From NCBI GenBank assembly GCA_963798795.1, contig CAWCUZ010000006.1, forward strand, positions 248,001-312,000: DNA of 64,000 nt, in the 5' to 3' direction. Positions 30,910 to 39,619 of the stretch are shown in pieces. The DNA is from CAWCUZ01 sp963798795 (GTDB lineage: Bacteria > Acidobacteriota > Vicinamibacteria > Vicinamibacterales > SCN-69-37). Made by a program: the position numbers and the translations under genes. A model generated the notes under the pieces. That model made no database searches and had not been told where the DNA came from. It saw only the letters and a program-made list of their open reading frames with translations. The number at the start of each line of letters is the position of its first letter. The stretch's first letter is position 1.

Positions 30910-33900
30910 TCATTTGATGATCACCTTGCCGCCGAGCGCCTTGTTGGTCGCCGGAACGTCGGTGTTCACGAGCGTCGTGTAGCCCTGGCTCGCGGTGGCG
31001 AGCTGCTGCTCGAGCGTCGCGAGCACCTGGAGCTGGGCGTTGGTCGGCTTCGCGTCGGCGCGGCCGGCTTCGTCGCCGGCGCCCGTGCCGACGGCGCCGC
31101 CGAGCCACAGCAGGTTCATGTAGAGCCGGTACGCCTCGACGTAGTACTTGTCGTCGCTCAGCCGGTTCGAGCGCGAGATGAACTGCACCTCGACGGTTTC
31201 CATCTTCTTGTCGAGGTCGAGCAGGGGCTTCTCGATTTCGTCCTTGCCGGCGTTCGCCTTCAGCGCGTCCTCGATCTCGCGGCGCATCACCTCGACGTGG
31301 TTGATCATCTCGACCGTCTTGTCGATGTCGTCCCGGATTTGCACCTGCGTCTTGGTCGAGGCCGCGAGGTCGGCGTCGGACGCCGGGATCTTCGGGTCCT
31401 TGACGATCTCGAACGGCTCCGTGAACGTCTGGCCGCCGAGCGTCATGCGCACGCTGTACTTGCCGGGCGCCGCGAGCGGCGTGGCCGTGCCGCCGCTGAT
31501 GCCCCAGTGGATCACGGGGCGCGTGGCGTCACCCGAGAAGCGCGCCTCGTCCCACACGTGCGGGTTCTCGGTCGGCGTGGTGCGCAGCTCGACCGGCGCC
31601 GGCGATTCATACAGCAGGTTCCACGTGGCGCGGTTGAGCCCCGCGCGGCCCGGCACGTCGTCCGCTCGGATCACCTTGCCGGCCGAGTCGACGATTTCCA
31701 TCTTCGCCTGGCCCGCGGTCGCGAGCGAGAACAGGAACTCCGCGCTGCCGCCGCGCGGCTGCCGCACGCCCGCCTTCGGCGTGAACAGCCGGTTCCCGGC
31801 CGACGATATCGACGTCTGCCCCGTCTGCTCGAGCAGCGTGATGTCGGGCAGGATGAACAGCCCGCGGCCGTACGTCGAGATGACGACGTCGTGCTCGCGC
31901 TTCTGAACGACGATCCACGACACGGGCACCGACGGCAGGCCGTTCATGAACTTCGTCCACGTCCGGCCGTCGTCCATCGAGTAGTAGAACGCGTGGCCCG
32001 TTCCGGCGAAGAGCATGCCCTTCTTGTTGGGGTTCTCGGTCACCGCCTTCACGTAGTCGAGCGGATGCGCGGCCGGCAGATTGCCCACCACCGACGTCCA
32101 CGTCTTGCCCAGGTCGGTCGTCTTGTAGATGTACGGCTTGCTGTCGTCCATCAGGTGCGCGTCCACCGCCACGTACGCGGTGTTCGCGTCGAACGGCGAC
32201 GGCTCGATCTTGCTGACGACGCTCGAGACGGGCAGGCCCGGGATGGTCGACGTGACGTCGACCCACTGCCCGTTCGAGGTGGTGTACCAGAGCTTGCCGT
32301 CGTTCGTGCCGGCCCAGATGAGTCCGCGCTGCACGGTGGACGGCGCGATGGCGAACACCACCTCGCCCGCGAACTGCCCGAGATTGTCGCCGACGATGCC
32401 GCCCGACGACACGATGTGCGCCGGATTCTTCGTGGACAGGTCCGGACTGAACTCGACCCAGCTCTGCCCGGCGTCGGTCGTCTTGAAGACGACCTGACAG
32501 CCGTAATACACGGTGTCTTTCTGGAACGGATCCGCGACGAGCGGCGGCGTCCAGTGGCAGCGGTACTTGCTCGCCGTCGGCGGCGAGTCGAGCGTGATGA
32601 TCCCCGGGCTCGACGAGAGCGCGGTGCCGACGCGATCGTCGTACCGCGTGAGCTTGTTGCCGTAGCACGACGACCACACGATGTCGGGGTCGTCCGGCGC
32701 CGGAAAGGTGAAGCCGGACTCGCAGCCGCCGAGCCCGCCCTGCCACGCCGGACCGCCGCCGCGTCCACCGCGTCCTCCGCCTCCGCCGCCGCGCCCGCCG
32801 CGTCCACCACGTCCGCCGAACGCACCGCCCGCGCCCCGCCCGCCGGCAGCCGCCGGCTCCTCCAGCACGCCGTTGCCCAGATCCGCCGTCGTCGTGCTCG
32901 GCCCGCGCATCGTCCCGTCGTCCTGGCGGTTGCTGTAGATCCAGTACGGCACGCGATTGTCGGTGGCCACGTGATACATCTGGCCGATCGGCAGGCTCAC
33001 GCTCGAGAAGTTCTGGCCGTGATTCGTGGTGATGCCCATGCCGCCGTCGCCTGTGGCAATCCAGCGGTCGCCGTTGGTCGGATCGATCCAGATGTCGTGG
33101 CAGTCGCCGCAGCCGCCGCCGCGCAGCGGGAACGTCAGGCCGCCGTCGGTGGATCGATGGAAGCTGCTGTTGGCGACCATGACCTCGTCGGGATTCGACG
33201 GGTTCACGCCAAGACGGATGTAGTAGCCCGCGCGGCCGATGAGCGTGCGGTCCCAGCTCACGACTTTCCACGTCTTTGCGCCGTCATCCGATCGCCAGAG
33301 CGAGCCTTGCGTGGCGGTCTGGATGAGCGCGTACACGCGCTGCGGATTGGACGGCGCGATGGCGACGTCGATCTTGCCGACCGGCGAATGCGGCAGGCCC
33401 GCGTCGGTCGCCTTCGCCCACGTCGACCCGCCGTCGTGCGACACGTACACGCCGCTGCCGGGGCCGCCGCTGCTCTCGGCCCACGGATGCATCTCGACCT
33501 GCCACGTGCCGGCGACCATGAAGTCGGGATGCGCCGCGTCCATGCTCAGGCCCGAGCAGCCGGTGTTCTCGTCCACGAACAGCACGCGGTCCCACGTCCG
33601 GCCGCCGTTGGTCGTGCGGAACACGCCGCGCTCGGGCTGCTTGCCGGTCACGCGTCCCAGCGCGCAGGCAAAGACGGTGTCGGGGTTGGTGGGATGGACG
33701 ATGATGCGGCCGATGCGGCCGGTGTTGCCGAGACCGACGTTGCGCCACGTGGCGCCGGCGTCAGTGGACTTGTAGATGCCGTCGCCGATGATGTCGCTGT
33801 CGCGGATCGCCCACGCCTCGCCGGTGCCGGCCCACACGATGTTCGGGTTGGACTGCGTCACGGCCAGCGCGCCAATCGCGGCCGCGGGCTGGTCGTCGAA

Positions 33901-34209
33901 GATCGGCCGGAAGGTCTCGCCGCTGTCAGTGGACTTCCACACCCCACCCGACGCCGCGCCGGCGTAGTAGACGGTGGTATCGCCTGGCACGCCGGCGGCC
34001 GAGGCGATGCGGCCCGACGCTTGCGGCCCCATATAGCGGAACGCCAGCTCGGGCACCGGCTGCGCCTGGGGCGGCCCGCCGCCGCGGCGCTGGGGTGCCA
34101 TGTCCTCGTCGGGCTCCTGTGCCGCGCCGCGAACGAGCGCCGCGCCGGACACGAGAACCGCCGCCAGAATCGCGGCAAAGACATCGAGGCGCCGGAAGTT
34201 CTTGAACAT
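30910..34209 (-). CDS. Exported BNR/VPS10-like propeller protein
   Basis: 1,099 residues with a signal peptide (VFAAILAAVLVSGAALVRGA) and GGATGAG upstream of ATG 34209. The body carries repeated Asp-box-like blades (GVWKSTDSGETF, GIYKSTDAGATW, GVFRTTNGGRTW, YIYKTTDLGKTW), as in sortilin/VPS10 and sialidase-type propellers. A low-complexity Gly/Arg insert lies near residues 440-485. The last 250 residues contain a beta domain (GLNRATWNLLY) and a helical bundle shared with the frameshifted paralogue at 18737-22208. No catalytic residues can be assigned. A secreted binding or hydrolase role is possible. Confidence 0.85.
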   Translation of the reverse strand: MFKNFRRLDVFAAILAAVLVSGAALVRGAAQEPDEDMAPQRRGGGPPQAQPVPELAFRYMGPQASGRIASAAGVPGDTTVYYAGAASGGVWKSTDSGETFRPIFDDQPAAAIGALAVTQSNPNIVWAGTGEAWAIRDSDIIGDGIYKSTDAGATWRNVGLGNTGRIGRIIVHPTNPDTVFACALGRVTGKQPERGVFRTTNGGRTWDRVLFVDENTGCSGLSMDAAHPDFMVAGTWQVEMHPWAESSGGPGSGVYVSHDGGSTWAKATDAGLPHSPVGKIDVAIAPSNPQRVYALIQTATQGSLWRSDDGAKTWKVVSWDRTLIGRAGYYIRLGVNPSNPDEVMVANSSFHRSTDGGLTFPLRGGGCGDCHDIWIDPTNGDRWIATGDGGMGITTNHGQNFSSVSLPIGQMYHVATDNRVPYWIYSNRQDDGTMRGPSTTTADLGNGVLEEPAAAGGRGAGGAFGGRGGRGGRGGGGGGRGGRGGGPAWQGGLGGCESGFTFPAPDDPDIVWSSCYGNKLTRYDDRVGTALSSSPGIITLDSPPTASKYRCHWTPPLVADPFQKDTVYYGCQVVFKTTDAGQSWVEFSPDLSTKNPAHIVSSGGIVGDNLGQFAGEVVFAIAPSTVQRGLIWAGTNDGKLWYTTSNGQWVDVTSTIPGLPVSSVVSKIEPSPFDANTAYVAVDAHLMDDSKPYIYKTTDLGKTWTSVVGNLPAAHPLDYVKAVTENPNKKGMLFAGTGHAFYYSMDDGRTWTKFMNGLPSVPVSWIVVQKREHDVVISTYGRGLFILPDITLLEQTGQTSISSAGNRLFTPKAGVRQPRGGSAEFLFSLATAGQAKMEIVDSAGKVIRADDVPGRAGLNRATWNLLYESPAPVELRTTPTENPHVWDEARFSGDATRPVIHWGISGGTATPLAAPGKYSVRMTLGGQTFTEPFEIVKDPKIPASDADLAASTKTQVQIRDDIDKTVEMINHVEVMRREIEDALKANAGKDEIEKPLLDLDKKMETVEVQFISRSNRLSDDKYYVEAYRLYMNLLWLGGAVGTGAGDEAGRADAKPTNAQLQVLATLEQQLATASQGYTTLVNTDVPATNKALGGKVIIK

Positions 34210-34389
34210 CTCATCCTCCGTCCAGTGGACTTGCGTGGGCCCGGTAGGTGGACCGGGCGCGGGGACGAACGTGCGATCTCGAAGGGTAACACGATGAGTA
34301 CGCAGAGATGAGCCCCCGGCCCGTCAGGTCCGTCGGGTCCGGCGGGTTCGCGGAGCGCGCTGGCAACTAACTGTCTTCAATGCTGGCCA

Positions 34390-34490
34390 GGCGATGGCAT
34401 TCCGATGGCCGATTGACGATAGCCCGATCGCGATTGACGATTGCCAATCGCCGATTGCCGATGCCTCGCAGGTCCGTCGGGTCCGACGAT
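34390..34490 (+). repeat. CGAT-rich repeat (family B), copy 2
   Basis: Forward copy: TTCCGATGGCCGATTGACGA, then CGATCGCGATTGACGATTGC, CCGATTGCCGATGCCTCGCA and GGTCCGTCGGGTCC. It lies at the 3' end of the nucleotidyltransferase gene. Confidence 0.8.
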
Positions 34491-35036
34491 TCAGGATGTG
34501 GCGCCGGCAGCGTCGCGTATGGCGGCAGCCAGGCGCTGACGCCGGGCGAGCAGCGGTTCGTCCTGGGCGGGCGGCAGGGCGGCCAGCTCGGCCAGCACGC
34601 GGCGGGAATCCACGGTGAGGGCGTCCTTCGCGCCGCGACGAAGCAGCTCGAGACAGTCCTCGAGGTCGCGGGCGGAGAGGCGACGGAGCTTGAGCAGAAG
34701 GAACAAGGTCGGCGACGGTCGAAATACGCGTCCGGTCTTCCCCGTCCGGAACGGTTCGATGGCATCACGCCAGTCGGGAATGCGATGGACGAAGTAGTCG
34801 GCCGCGGAATTGAGCGCCTCGACCGGTAGATCCAGATCACGCGCCAACCCCAACAGCGACAGCCGGTCGGCGCCGGTACCGCCGATCCCGACCAGATCCA
34901 CGTCTTCCGTCACCCGCCGCGCGTCGAGCCAGAGCGCGACCAGCGCGCCACCGACCAGCAGCCAGTCGCCGGACAGCCGATCGGCCACGGCCTGCACGAT
35001 GGCGTCGAGTCGTCCGGCATCGAGATCGGCGCGCAT
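34491..35036 (-). CDS. Nucleotidyltransferase-fold protein (AbiEii/DUF6036-like)
   Basis: 181 residues. The strand-turn LLVGGALVALWL and the acidic pair in RVTEDVDLVGIGG (about residues 26-52) are the pol-beta nucleotidyltransferase motif GG...DxD. The C-terminal half is helical (LFLLLKLRRLSARDLEDCLELL). The group includes AbiEii toxins and MNT-type antitoxins, so a toxin-antitoxin or defence role is possible but unproven. TAGGAT lies 8 nt upstream of its ATG. The gene diverges from a 108-residue gene with only 19 bp between starts. Confidence 0.65.
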   Translation of the reverse strand: MRADLDAGRLDAIVQAVADRLSGDWLLVGGALVALWLDARRVTEDVDLVGIGGTGADRLSLLGLARDLDLPVEALNSAADYFVHRIPDWRDAIEPFRTGKTGRVFRPSPTLFLLLKLRRLSARDLEDCLELLRRGAKDALTVDSRRVLAELAALPPAQDEPLLARRQRLAAAIRDAAGATS

Positions 35037-35055
35037 GCGCTACCATCCTATCCGT

Positions 35056-35382
35056 ATGGAGACGGCGTGGGAGGTGCTGAGAACGGCCGGCGTGCCCGAC
35101 GGCGCGGTCCGCCCCGTGACGGACCGCCCGCTGGATGACGACGCAGTGGTCAAGGCCCTGGAGGAGCTGGCCGCCGACTCTCGCCGCGTCACGCCGCACG
35201 AACGGGAATGTCTCGGGGCGTGGCTGAGCGCGTTTCGGCACCACTGGCCGGATCGGTATGCGTCGCTGTTGGGAAGCCTCGGTGACGACCTGCTCGCCCG
35301 CTGCACCGACGGCGGCCTCGATCGGAACCGGTACCTGAAGCTCCGCCGCATTGCGATCGAGAATCTCACCGGGCAGGTCTGA
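35056..35382 (+). CDS. Small protein divergent from nucleotidyltransferase
   Basis: 108 residues, helical and charged (LDDDAVVKALEELAADSRRV, ECLGAWLSAFRHHWPDRYASLL, NRYLKLRRIAIENLTGQV). I do not recognise the family. It shares a 19-bp divergent promoter region with the nucleotidyltransferase, so the two may be functionally linked. A longer upstream frame exists but runs antisense to the neighbour. TACCAT is 9 nt before the ATG. Confidence 0.55.
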   Translation: METAWEVLRTAGVPDGAVRPVTDRPLDDDAVVKALEELAADSRRVTPHERECLGAWLSAFRHHWPDRYASLLGSLGDDLLARCTDGGLDRNRYLKLRRIAIENLTGQV

Positions 35383-35394
35383 GGGGGCGTCAAG

Positions 35395-35715
35395 GCCCTC
35401 ACGTCCCTCAGGTCCGAAGCGCGACGCTTCCGATGGCCGATTGACAATAGCCCGATCGCGATTGACGATTACCACTCGCCGATTGCCGATGCCTCGCAGG
35501 TCCCTCAGGTCCGAAGCGCGGCGCTTCCGATGGCCGATTGACGATAGCCCGATCGCGATTGACGATTACCACTCGCCGATTGCCGACGCCTCGCAGGTCC
35601 GTCGGGTCCCTCAGGTCCGAAGCACGGCGCTTCCGATGGCCGATTGACGATAGCCCGATCGCGATTGACGATTACCACTCGCCGATTGCCGATGCCTCGC
35701 AGGCCCCGTCGGTTC
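35395..35715 (+). repeat. CGAT-rich repeat (family B), three tandem copies
   Basis: Three near-identical units start their core (CGATGGCCGATTGACGATAG) near 35431, 35528 and 35634, about 97-106 bp apart. Each continues CCCGATCGCGATTGACGATT, then ACCACTCGCCGATTGCCGAT and GCCTCGCAGGTCC(C/G)TC(A/G)GG. The unit is built of CGATTG/CGAT words. The 35383-35955 gap has no gene I can recognise; after 35715 it is ordinary GC-rich sequence. Confidence 0.9.
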
Positions 35716-35955
35716 CGCGGAACGACCTGGCGGGCGCGAGTTGACAATGGCCGCGGCGTCGCGGACGCGTTGGGGCCGGCCTGCGCCGGTGCAGCCTTCG
35801 CCCGACTGGAAGTCGTCGCGCGTCGAGCAAGCCAATCCCGAGGCCAGACCTCAAGCGTCAACTGTGGCGCCGCGAGCGGGACGCCGGCAATACTCGGGTC
35901 CAGCTCCTACGGACATCACGGAGATCTCGCACATCGTAGCGTGTGCTGAGTTTGC

Positions 35956-37478
35956 CTATTGGCGTGCGGTCAGCTGCAGTTCAACGCGGTCACCGGCTCC
36001 GATGTGGACTTTCTCACCGAACGCTGCCAGGGCCGTGAGCGATTCGGGGTCGCGCCAGTCCGCCTCGGCGCCGCCGAGACGCGCGACGACGAAGTACTCG
36101 CCCGGCCACACGTTGGAAAAACTGAACCGGGCCCCCCGCACCGATGTGGTCTCGCGCACGCGAATCGACGCCCCCGGACCGCTCCAGAGACTTCGAGCGG
36201 CGGGAATCAAATGGACGGTCGCGTCCGACCGCACGTGTCCCCCCTCATCGGTGACGGTGCCGGCAAGCCCCGCAGGATGGCTAAACCGGCCGTCGGAGAG
36301 CAGCAGCGACAGCGGCATCGTGTCCAGGTCTTCCGGGCGCGACGTCTGAACCAGAATTGGAGACCCGGCGAGACCGGCGGCCTCGGCGTTCGGATCCGGC
36401 GGCCGACCGTCGATCAGGATGCGTCCGCCGAGGTGCGCGCCGAACCGGAGCGGCACGGAGACCGGTGACGGTGGCTCGGTGGCAACCGTCACCAAGGCTT
36501 CGCCCCAGACGGTCGGCTCCTGCACGAGCGCGGGAATCGCCGTGCGGTCAACGAAGGCCGTGTGAGCATTCTGTCGCGCGGCACCACCATCAGGAAAGCG
36601 AACGGCGAGAATGCGATACGACCCTGGCGGAACCGATGGGAAGGCAAACAGGCCATTGTCCTCCGATTCGGTCGTCAGCATGTCGACCCCTGATGCGTCG
36701 TCCGCTGGCCTCAGGTGCACCGTCACACCGCCCGCACCGCCATTGATGGGAAGCAGTCGTCCTGACACGGCGTAGCCCGTCCGGAACGCCAGGCGGATGC
36801 TGATGCCGGACGCCTCTTCACCGGATTTCAGGTCGATGAACTGGGCCGCGGCCGTCGACGTCACCGATGGAAAGAACGTCGTCGGAACTCCGGTGGGCTC
36901 GCTCCCTCGCCGCGCGGCGGCCGGCACTTCGACGACGTAGCGGCCCGGCGTCAGGCCCGACAGTCGAAAGACACCTCGATCGTCGGTTGCCGCGCGTGCC
37001 GCAGGTATGAACCCCGGCCGCCCGCCCGGCCACACCTGGCGGAGCGCACAAACCGTGGCTCCGACGTACGGATCTCCAGCGCTGTCCCGCACGTCGCCCT
37101 GGATGACGGCGCTGCGCCACAGCCTCAGAACGATTCCCGCAATCTGCTGACCTTCGACGACGTCGAGTGGGACCGCGTCGTTCTCGGGAGAAAGCTGGCC
37201 GAACTGTCCCGGGAGCCAGCCGGGCCGCGACGCAAGGAGCGGGAGGTTGTGAACCGGTGCGAGTCCCCTGAGATCGAAGCGGCCCTGCGCGTCGCTGGCT
37301 CCCGAGTGCGAGCCGAACCTCACCTGGGCGCCTGCGACGGGGCGCCCGAGTCAGCGTCGACGATGGTGCCCGACAGGGACCAGCCGATGTGCATCGCGTT
37401 CACCGCCACACACACAGCCGCAAACGCCGCACCAATCGCGACCGCTCGCCTCACGGCTCGCCGAGGTCGAACCCTCAT
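35956..37478 (-). CDS. Carboxypeptidase-regulatory-like protein, one frameshift
   Basis: The N-terminus starts at ATG 37478 with a signal or membrane segment (RRAVAIGAAFAAVCVAVNAMHIGW) and GTIVDADSGAP. The frame then closes early, and the continuation (VAGAQVRFGSHSGASDAQGRFDLRGL) lies in another frame to the stop at 35956. One missing C in the run near 37340 would join them into about 507 residues. The body holds several carboxypeptidase-regulatory-like beta-sandwich repeats (GDVRDSAGDPYVGATV; DDRGVFRLSGLTPGRYVV). It is an exported surface protein typical of Acidobacteriota, with no enzymatic domain. Confidence 0.78.
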
Positions 37479-37591
37479 TCGCACCACACGACGTGGCTCT
37501 CGCACACACAGTGTGGATGACTCGCCGCGTGCGACACAACACCCTTCGCTCTGCCCGAAGACGGGGACGACGGCCGTGCTGGCGTCGGACC

Positions 37592-37640
37592 TTGGGACCC
37601 TGGGACCCTGGGACCTTGGGACCCTGGGACCTTGTATACT
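37592..37640 (+). repeat. GGGACCYT octamer repeat with G-quadruplex potential
   Basis: Five GGG tracts spaced by 5 nt (GGGACCCTGGGACCCTGGGA and on) give an exact period of 8 and satisfy a G3N5 quadruplex pattern on the plus strand. The array runs into TATACT (37635-37640), a -10-like box, upstream of the VWFA gene. Confidence 0.7.
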
Positions 37641-37667
37641 CCGAGCCTGCCAGCCACCGCCTGAGGT

Positions 37668-38635
37668 TTGAGGAGCACGACCATCAACGTCCACGATCCG
37701 AATGCGCGTCTGTTCTTCGTCCTGATCGACGACCTCGCCGTCACACTCGGGTCGATGCCGCGCGTCAAGACGGTTCTGCGCGAGTTGGTCGAAACGTCGG
37801 CGCCGTCCGACCGGTTCGGCGTGAGCTTCATGGACCAGGCCTGGCTGGACGAGCCCGTCACCGGCCGCGCCAATCGGATGGCCAGCCTGATCGACCGGCT
37901 GCCCGACGCGCTGGGCACCAACGACAAGGTGACCTTCCCGGCGTTCCTGACGAAGGAATCGCATCCACTGCTGCTCGCGATGGAACGCCTGCACTACGCC
38001 CGGCGCGCCCTCGTCGTGATCTCGGTGTCCGGACGCGTCGAGTCGTCGCGCACCTCGGACCCGGCGGGGCTCGAGCGGCTGACGCGCCGGATGAACGTGC
38101 CGATCCACACGGTCGACGTGTACGGCTCCTTCCCGCGTCGATTCGACCAGGACGAGGATCTGCTCCAGTCGCTGCCGCGTCTGTCGCGCGGTCTGGGCAT
38201 TCTGAACCGGACCGACCTGAGCGGTGCGGCGGCGGAGATCGTGTCAACGTCGAGCGCCTTCTACCGCGTACAGTTCGCGCCGAAGCCGGCGCCCGGCGAC
38301 GGCGCGTTCCATCCCATCGTCATCCACGTCAAGCGGCCCAATCTGCACATCGATGCGCCGCAGGGTTACGTCGCACCGCTGCTGCACGCCACCGCCTCGC
38401 AGGCCGGCAGCCTCATGGACGAAGCGCTCGCCGCGCGGGTGCCGCTCGACGGCATGCCGCTGCGGCTCACGGCGGCGCGGACGGCCGACTCATCCGGAAC
38501 GGTGACGCTGGACGGCGAGTACGCGATCACCTGCACGAAACCGCGGCCGTGCCGAAGGGCTCCGCCTGGGTGAAAGCGGCGGTGATGAGCCGCAGCGTTG
38601 GGAAGGTCGGGGCGGTGTTCATGAGAAGGAACTGA
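37668..38635 (+). CDS. VWFA-related domain protein, N-terminally short, frameshifted
   Basis: The frame from TTG 37668 encodes ARLFFVLIDDLAVTLGSMPR and a von Willebrand A-like fold (about 10-200), ending after 301 codons. The natural C-terminus lies in the next frame (HLHETAAVPKGSAWVKAAVM to GKVGAVFMRRN, stop 38633-38635) and is joined if one C is restored near 38528. Acidobacterial VWFA-related proteins normally begin with a signal peptide and about 80 residues before the VWA fold. Both are absent here, so it is shortened or cytoplasmic. The start is uncertain: GAGGAG lies upstream of an ATC codon only. Confidence 0.65.
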
Positions 38636-38666
38636 CGGCATTCTGAAGGGTTCTGGGAGTTCCGCG

Positions 38667-39110
38667 TCACTCGATCGCGTCGATGTCCGCGAGGTCCTGC
38701 GGGCGGCCGGCGGCGCGCTTGTTCTTGAGGAACTCGGTGCGGCCGAGGTAGGCGACCGGCTGCTTGCCGAACCGGCCGGCCGCGCGGCCGGTCCACGCCT
38801 CCTCGAACGAGACGCCGTCGATGGCGGTGAGCAAGTCGATCCGGTTCGGCGCCACGCCAAGCTGCACGATCTTCCCTGGAGTCGAGAAATCGTCCGCGGT
38901 GAGACCAGCCTCGCCGAATCCGAACGCCGCGAGCGCCGCGACCAGCCGCGCGGCATTGTCCGGCGACGGCTCGACGAACACGTCGAGGTCCTTGGTGAAT
39001 CGGGGATGGCCGTGAAACGCCAGCGCGTGGCCGCCGACGACCAGTGCCCTAACGTGGTGCGCGTTGAAGCACTCGAGCAGTTCTTCGAAGTCGCTCGTAG
39101 GGCTGTCCAC
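38667..39110 (-). CDS. DUF6036-like nucleotidyltransferase
   Basis: 147 residues. LVVGGHALAFHGHPRFTKDLDVFVEP (about 24-49) holds the GG and the D-x-D of a pol-beta-type nucleotidyltransferase. NRIDLLTAIDGVSFEEAW supplies the likely third acidic residue. The minimal size suggests a single-domain MNT-like enzyme. Its start lies inside the small upstream gene (62-bp overlap), so the two form a cassette. It may be a toxin-antitoxin-like pair. No activity is demonstrated by sequence alone. Confidence 0.75.
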   Translation of the reverse strand: MDSPTSDFEELLECFNAHHVRALVVGGHALAFHGHPRFTKDLDVFVEPSPDNAARLVAALAAFGFGEAGLTADDFSTPGKIVQLGVAPNRIDLLTAIDGVSFEEAWTGRAAGRFGKQPVAYLGRTEFLKNKRAAGRPQDLADIDAIE

Positions 39111-39246
39111 TGATGTCCGCCCATTCGCGCCGGATCCGGTCGACCAGCGCCACGCGCGCGTCGGGCGTCATCGCCGCCCAGAACTCGCGATCGGCGTGCC
39201 GATCTTCGTTGAACGACGCGCACTTCCGCACCCAGAGGGCTGTCAC
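39049..39246 (-). CDS. Small partner protein of nucleotidyltransferase cassette
   Basis: 65 residues from GTG 39246. The core REFWAAMTPDARVALVDRIRREWADI and ERLRRTARVL is helical and charged. I recognise the pattern as one that recurs next to such nucleotidyltransferases, but it has no assigned function. TATAAT (39260-39255) ends 8 nt before the GTG, a perfect -10 hexamer that points to a leaderless mRNA. The 3' end overlaps the enzyme gene. Confidence 0.6.
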   Translation of the reverse strand: MTALWVRKCASFNEDRHADREFWAAMTPDARVALVDRIRREWADISGQPYERLRRTARVLQRAPR

Positions 39247-39283
39247 GAGAGGCAATTATAGTCGTTCTGGGCACTGGCGATTG

Positions 39284-39514
39284 TCGTTCACGGCACCGAC
39301 CGACGCCAGCGATGGCGCCCCGAGAACGACGTTCGCCAACTCCCAGCACCTCAGCATCGACCGGCAGATCACCATCCAGCCCGACGCGGACGGCATGTGC
39401 CACCTGCACGAAACGGTCGCGGTGCCAGAGGGCGCGTCCTGGGTGCGGGCGGCCGTGATGAGCAGGGCGATTGGGAAAGCGGGTGCGGTGGCGGTGAGAA
39501 ATCAGAAGTTCTGA
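39284..39514 (+). pseudogene. Detached C-terminal fragment of a VWFA-related gene
   Basis: A frame without its own start encodes LSIDRQITIQPDADGMCHLH followed by ETVAVPEGASWVRAAVMSRAIGKAGAVAV. This matches the C-terminal end of the VWFA protein at 37668-38635 (HLHETAAVPKGSAWVKAAVMSRSVGKVGAV). The rest of that gene copy is missing and its place is taken by the nucleotidyltransferase cassette. Confidence 0.6.
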
Positions 39515-39541
39515 AGTTCTGGAGTTCTGGGATTCTGGGTT
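39503..39541 (+). repeat. Short-period AGTTCTGG repeat
   Basis: Degenerate 9-10 bp words: CAGAAGTTCTGAAGTTCTGG then AGTTCTGGGATTCTGGG. A shorter version (CATTCTGAAGGGTTCTGGGA) follows the first VWFA copy at 38639-38658, so the word tracks the duplicated 3' end. Confidence 0.6.
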
Positions 39542-39619
39542 CGGGCGGCAACGCTGGCAAGGCACAGAACGACCACCCCCAACCCCATCCCCGCGCCAGT
39601 ACCGATATCATTGGCGTTC

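Noticed and set aside
31297..34311. 1,004-codon open frame on the plus strand
   Set aside because: Antisense shadow of the intact BNR gene, Arg/His/Val-rich with no domain; the minus strand has a signal peptide, ribosome site and Asp-box blades.
35395..35715. CRISPR array
   Set aside because: Units of about 100 bp are near-identical throughout, with no short repeat alternating with unique spacers and no cas genes.
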